Origin: Opitutia bacterium
GTDB lineage: Bacteria; Verrucomicrobiota; Verrucomicrobiia; Opitutales; Opitutaceae
DNA length: 64,000 bases
Assembly: GCA_016190985.1 (NCBI GenBank)
Contig: JACPPI010000001.1
Coordinates: forward strand, 277,889 to 341,888
Direction: 5' to 3'
Positions 63,893-64,000 of the stretch are shown piece after piece; position 1 is the stretch's first letter, and each line of letters opens with the position of its first letter. Below the pieces are notes generated by a model. That model was not told the DNA's origin and searched no databases. It saw nothing but the letters and a program-made list of their open reading frames with translations. The translations under genes and the position numbers were made by a program.

Positions 63893-64000
63893 TCGTAACT
63901 ACGAGAGCGACGACCGGGATGGTCTCGTAGCTACGAGAGCTTGTCCGCCTGTGGCGGGCTACGATGCGCTGGCTGGCTGCCAGTGGGCGGGCAACAGCGG
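63893..64000. repeat. TCGTA-CTACGAGAGC repeats at the window end
   Basis: TCGTAACTACGAGAGC (63893-63908) and TCGTAGCTACGAGAGC (63925-63940) are near-identical self-complementary units. The rest, including GGCGGGCTACGATGCG, is repeat-like. No gene is seen to the window edge. Confidence 0.6.

Overview
ORGANISM. The window is GC-rich and gene-dense. Its contents fit a Verrucomicrobium, most probably an Opitutaceae-type genome: very large duplicated ABC permeases of the ADOP type, a menaquinone-type UbiE methyltransferase, a sigma-54 gene, pilin-like operons, many dispersed palindromic repeats and chromosomal integrons. This placement rests on gene content and recognised families, not on a database search. 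LAYOUT. (1) 1-5055 is the start of a chromosomal integron. The 5' end of an integron integrase gene reads leftwards out of the window (1-107). It is followed by an attI/promoter region and an array of 11 gene cassettes, nearly all encoding small membrane proteins, lipoproteins or unknown proteins. Each cassette ends in an attC site. Five of the cassettes carry unusual, mutually compensating cores (GATCGGC type) instead of the normal GTTRRRY. (2) 5056-24547 is mostly core genome: a dGTPase-like HD hydrolase, an S9 peptidase, Ogt and AlkA for DNA alkylation repair, an MgtE-like Mg transporter, threonine catabolism (tdh and kbl, separated by a GxxExxY gene inside 29-bp inverted repeats), cdd, hisS, an HU/IHF protein, ubiE, an A-type Fe-S carrier, a Ser/Thr kinase next to rpoN, a response regulator, an ankyrin protein and enolase. 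(3) 24652-36284 holds an RlmI-type methyltransferase, prfC, an ICMT-like protein, a hydrolase, an IS200-type element inserted into a secreted-protein gene, hrpB, about 1.3 kb of non-coding but highly foldable sequence, and typA. (4) 36434-38530 is a second, decayed integron: a frameshifted intI pseudogene, an attI-like core and two cassettes on the minus strand with canonical GTTAGGC cores. (5) 38700-52767 has a propeller protein, three ADOP permeases, a TPR protein, two methyltransferases (one Rsm22-like), a MacB/LolD-like ATPase and a YCII/SnoaL-type secreted protein. (6) 52953-62101 is a tandemly duplicated module of NarL-type CHASE4-like sensor kinase plus PilV/PilW/PilX-like pseudopilins, with one response regulator. 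A TolC-family outer membrane protein and a terminator follow. HOW THE GENES WORK TOGETHER. The most unusual parts are the two integrons with different core types, the long structured RNA candidate ending in a terminator-like hairpin 22 nt before typA, the GxxExxY inverted-repeat unit inside the threonine operon, and the kinase-pseudopilin modules, which look like a sensor system physically tied to minor pilins. At least seven families of dispersed palindromic repeats fill the intergenic gaps. I saw no tRNA, rRNA or CRISPR array.
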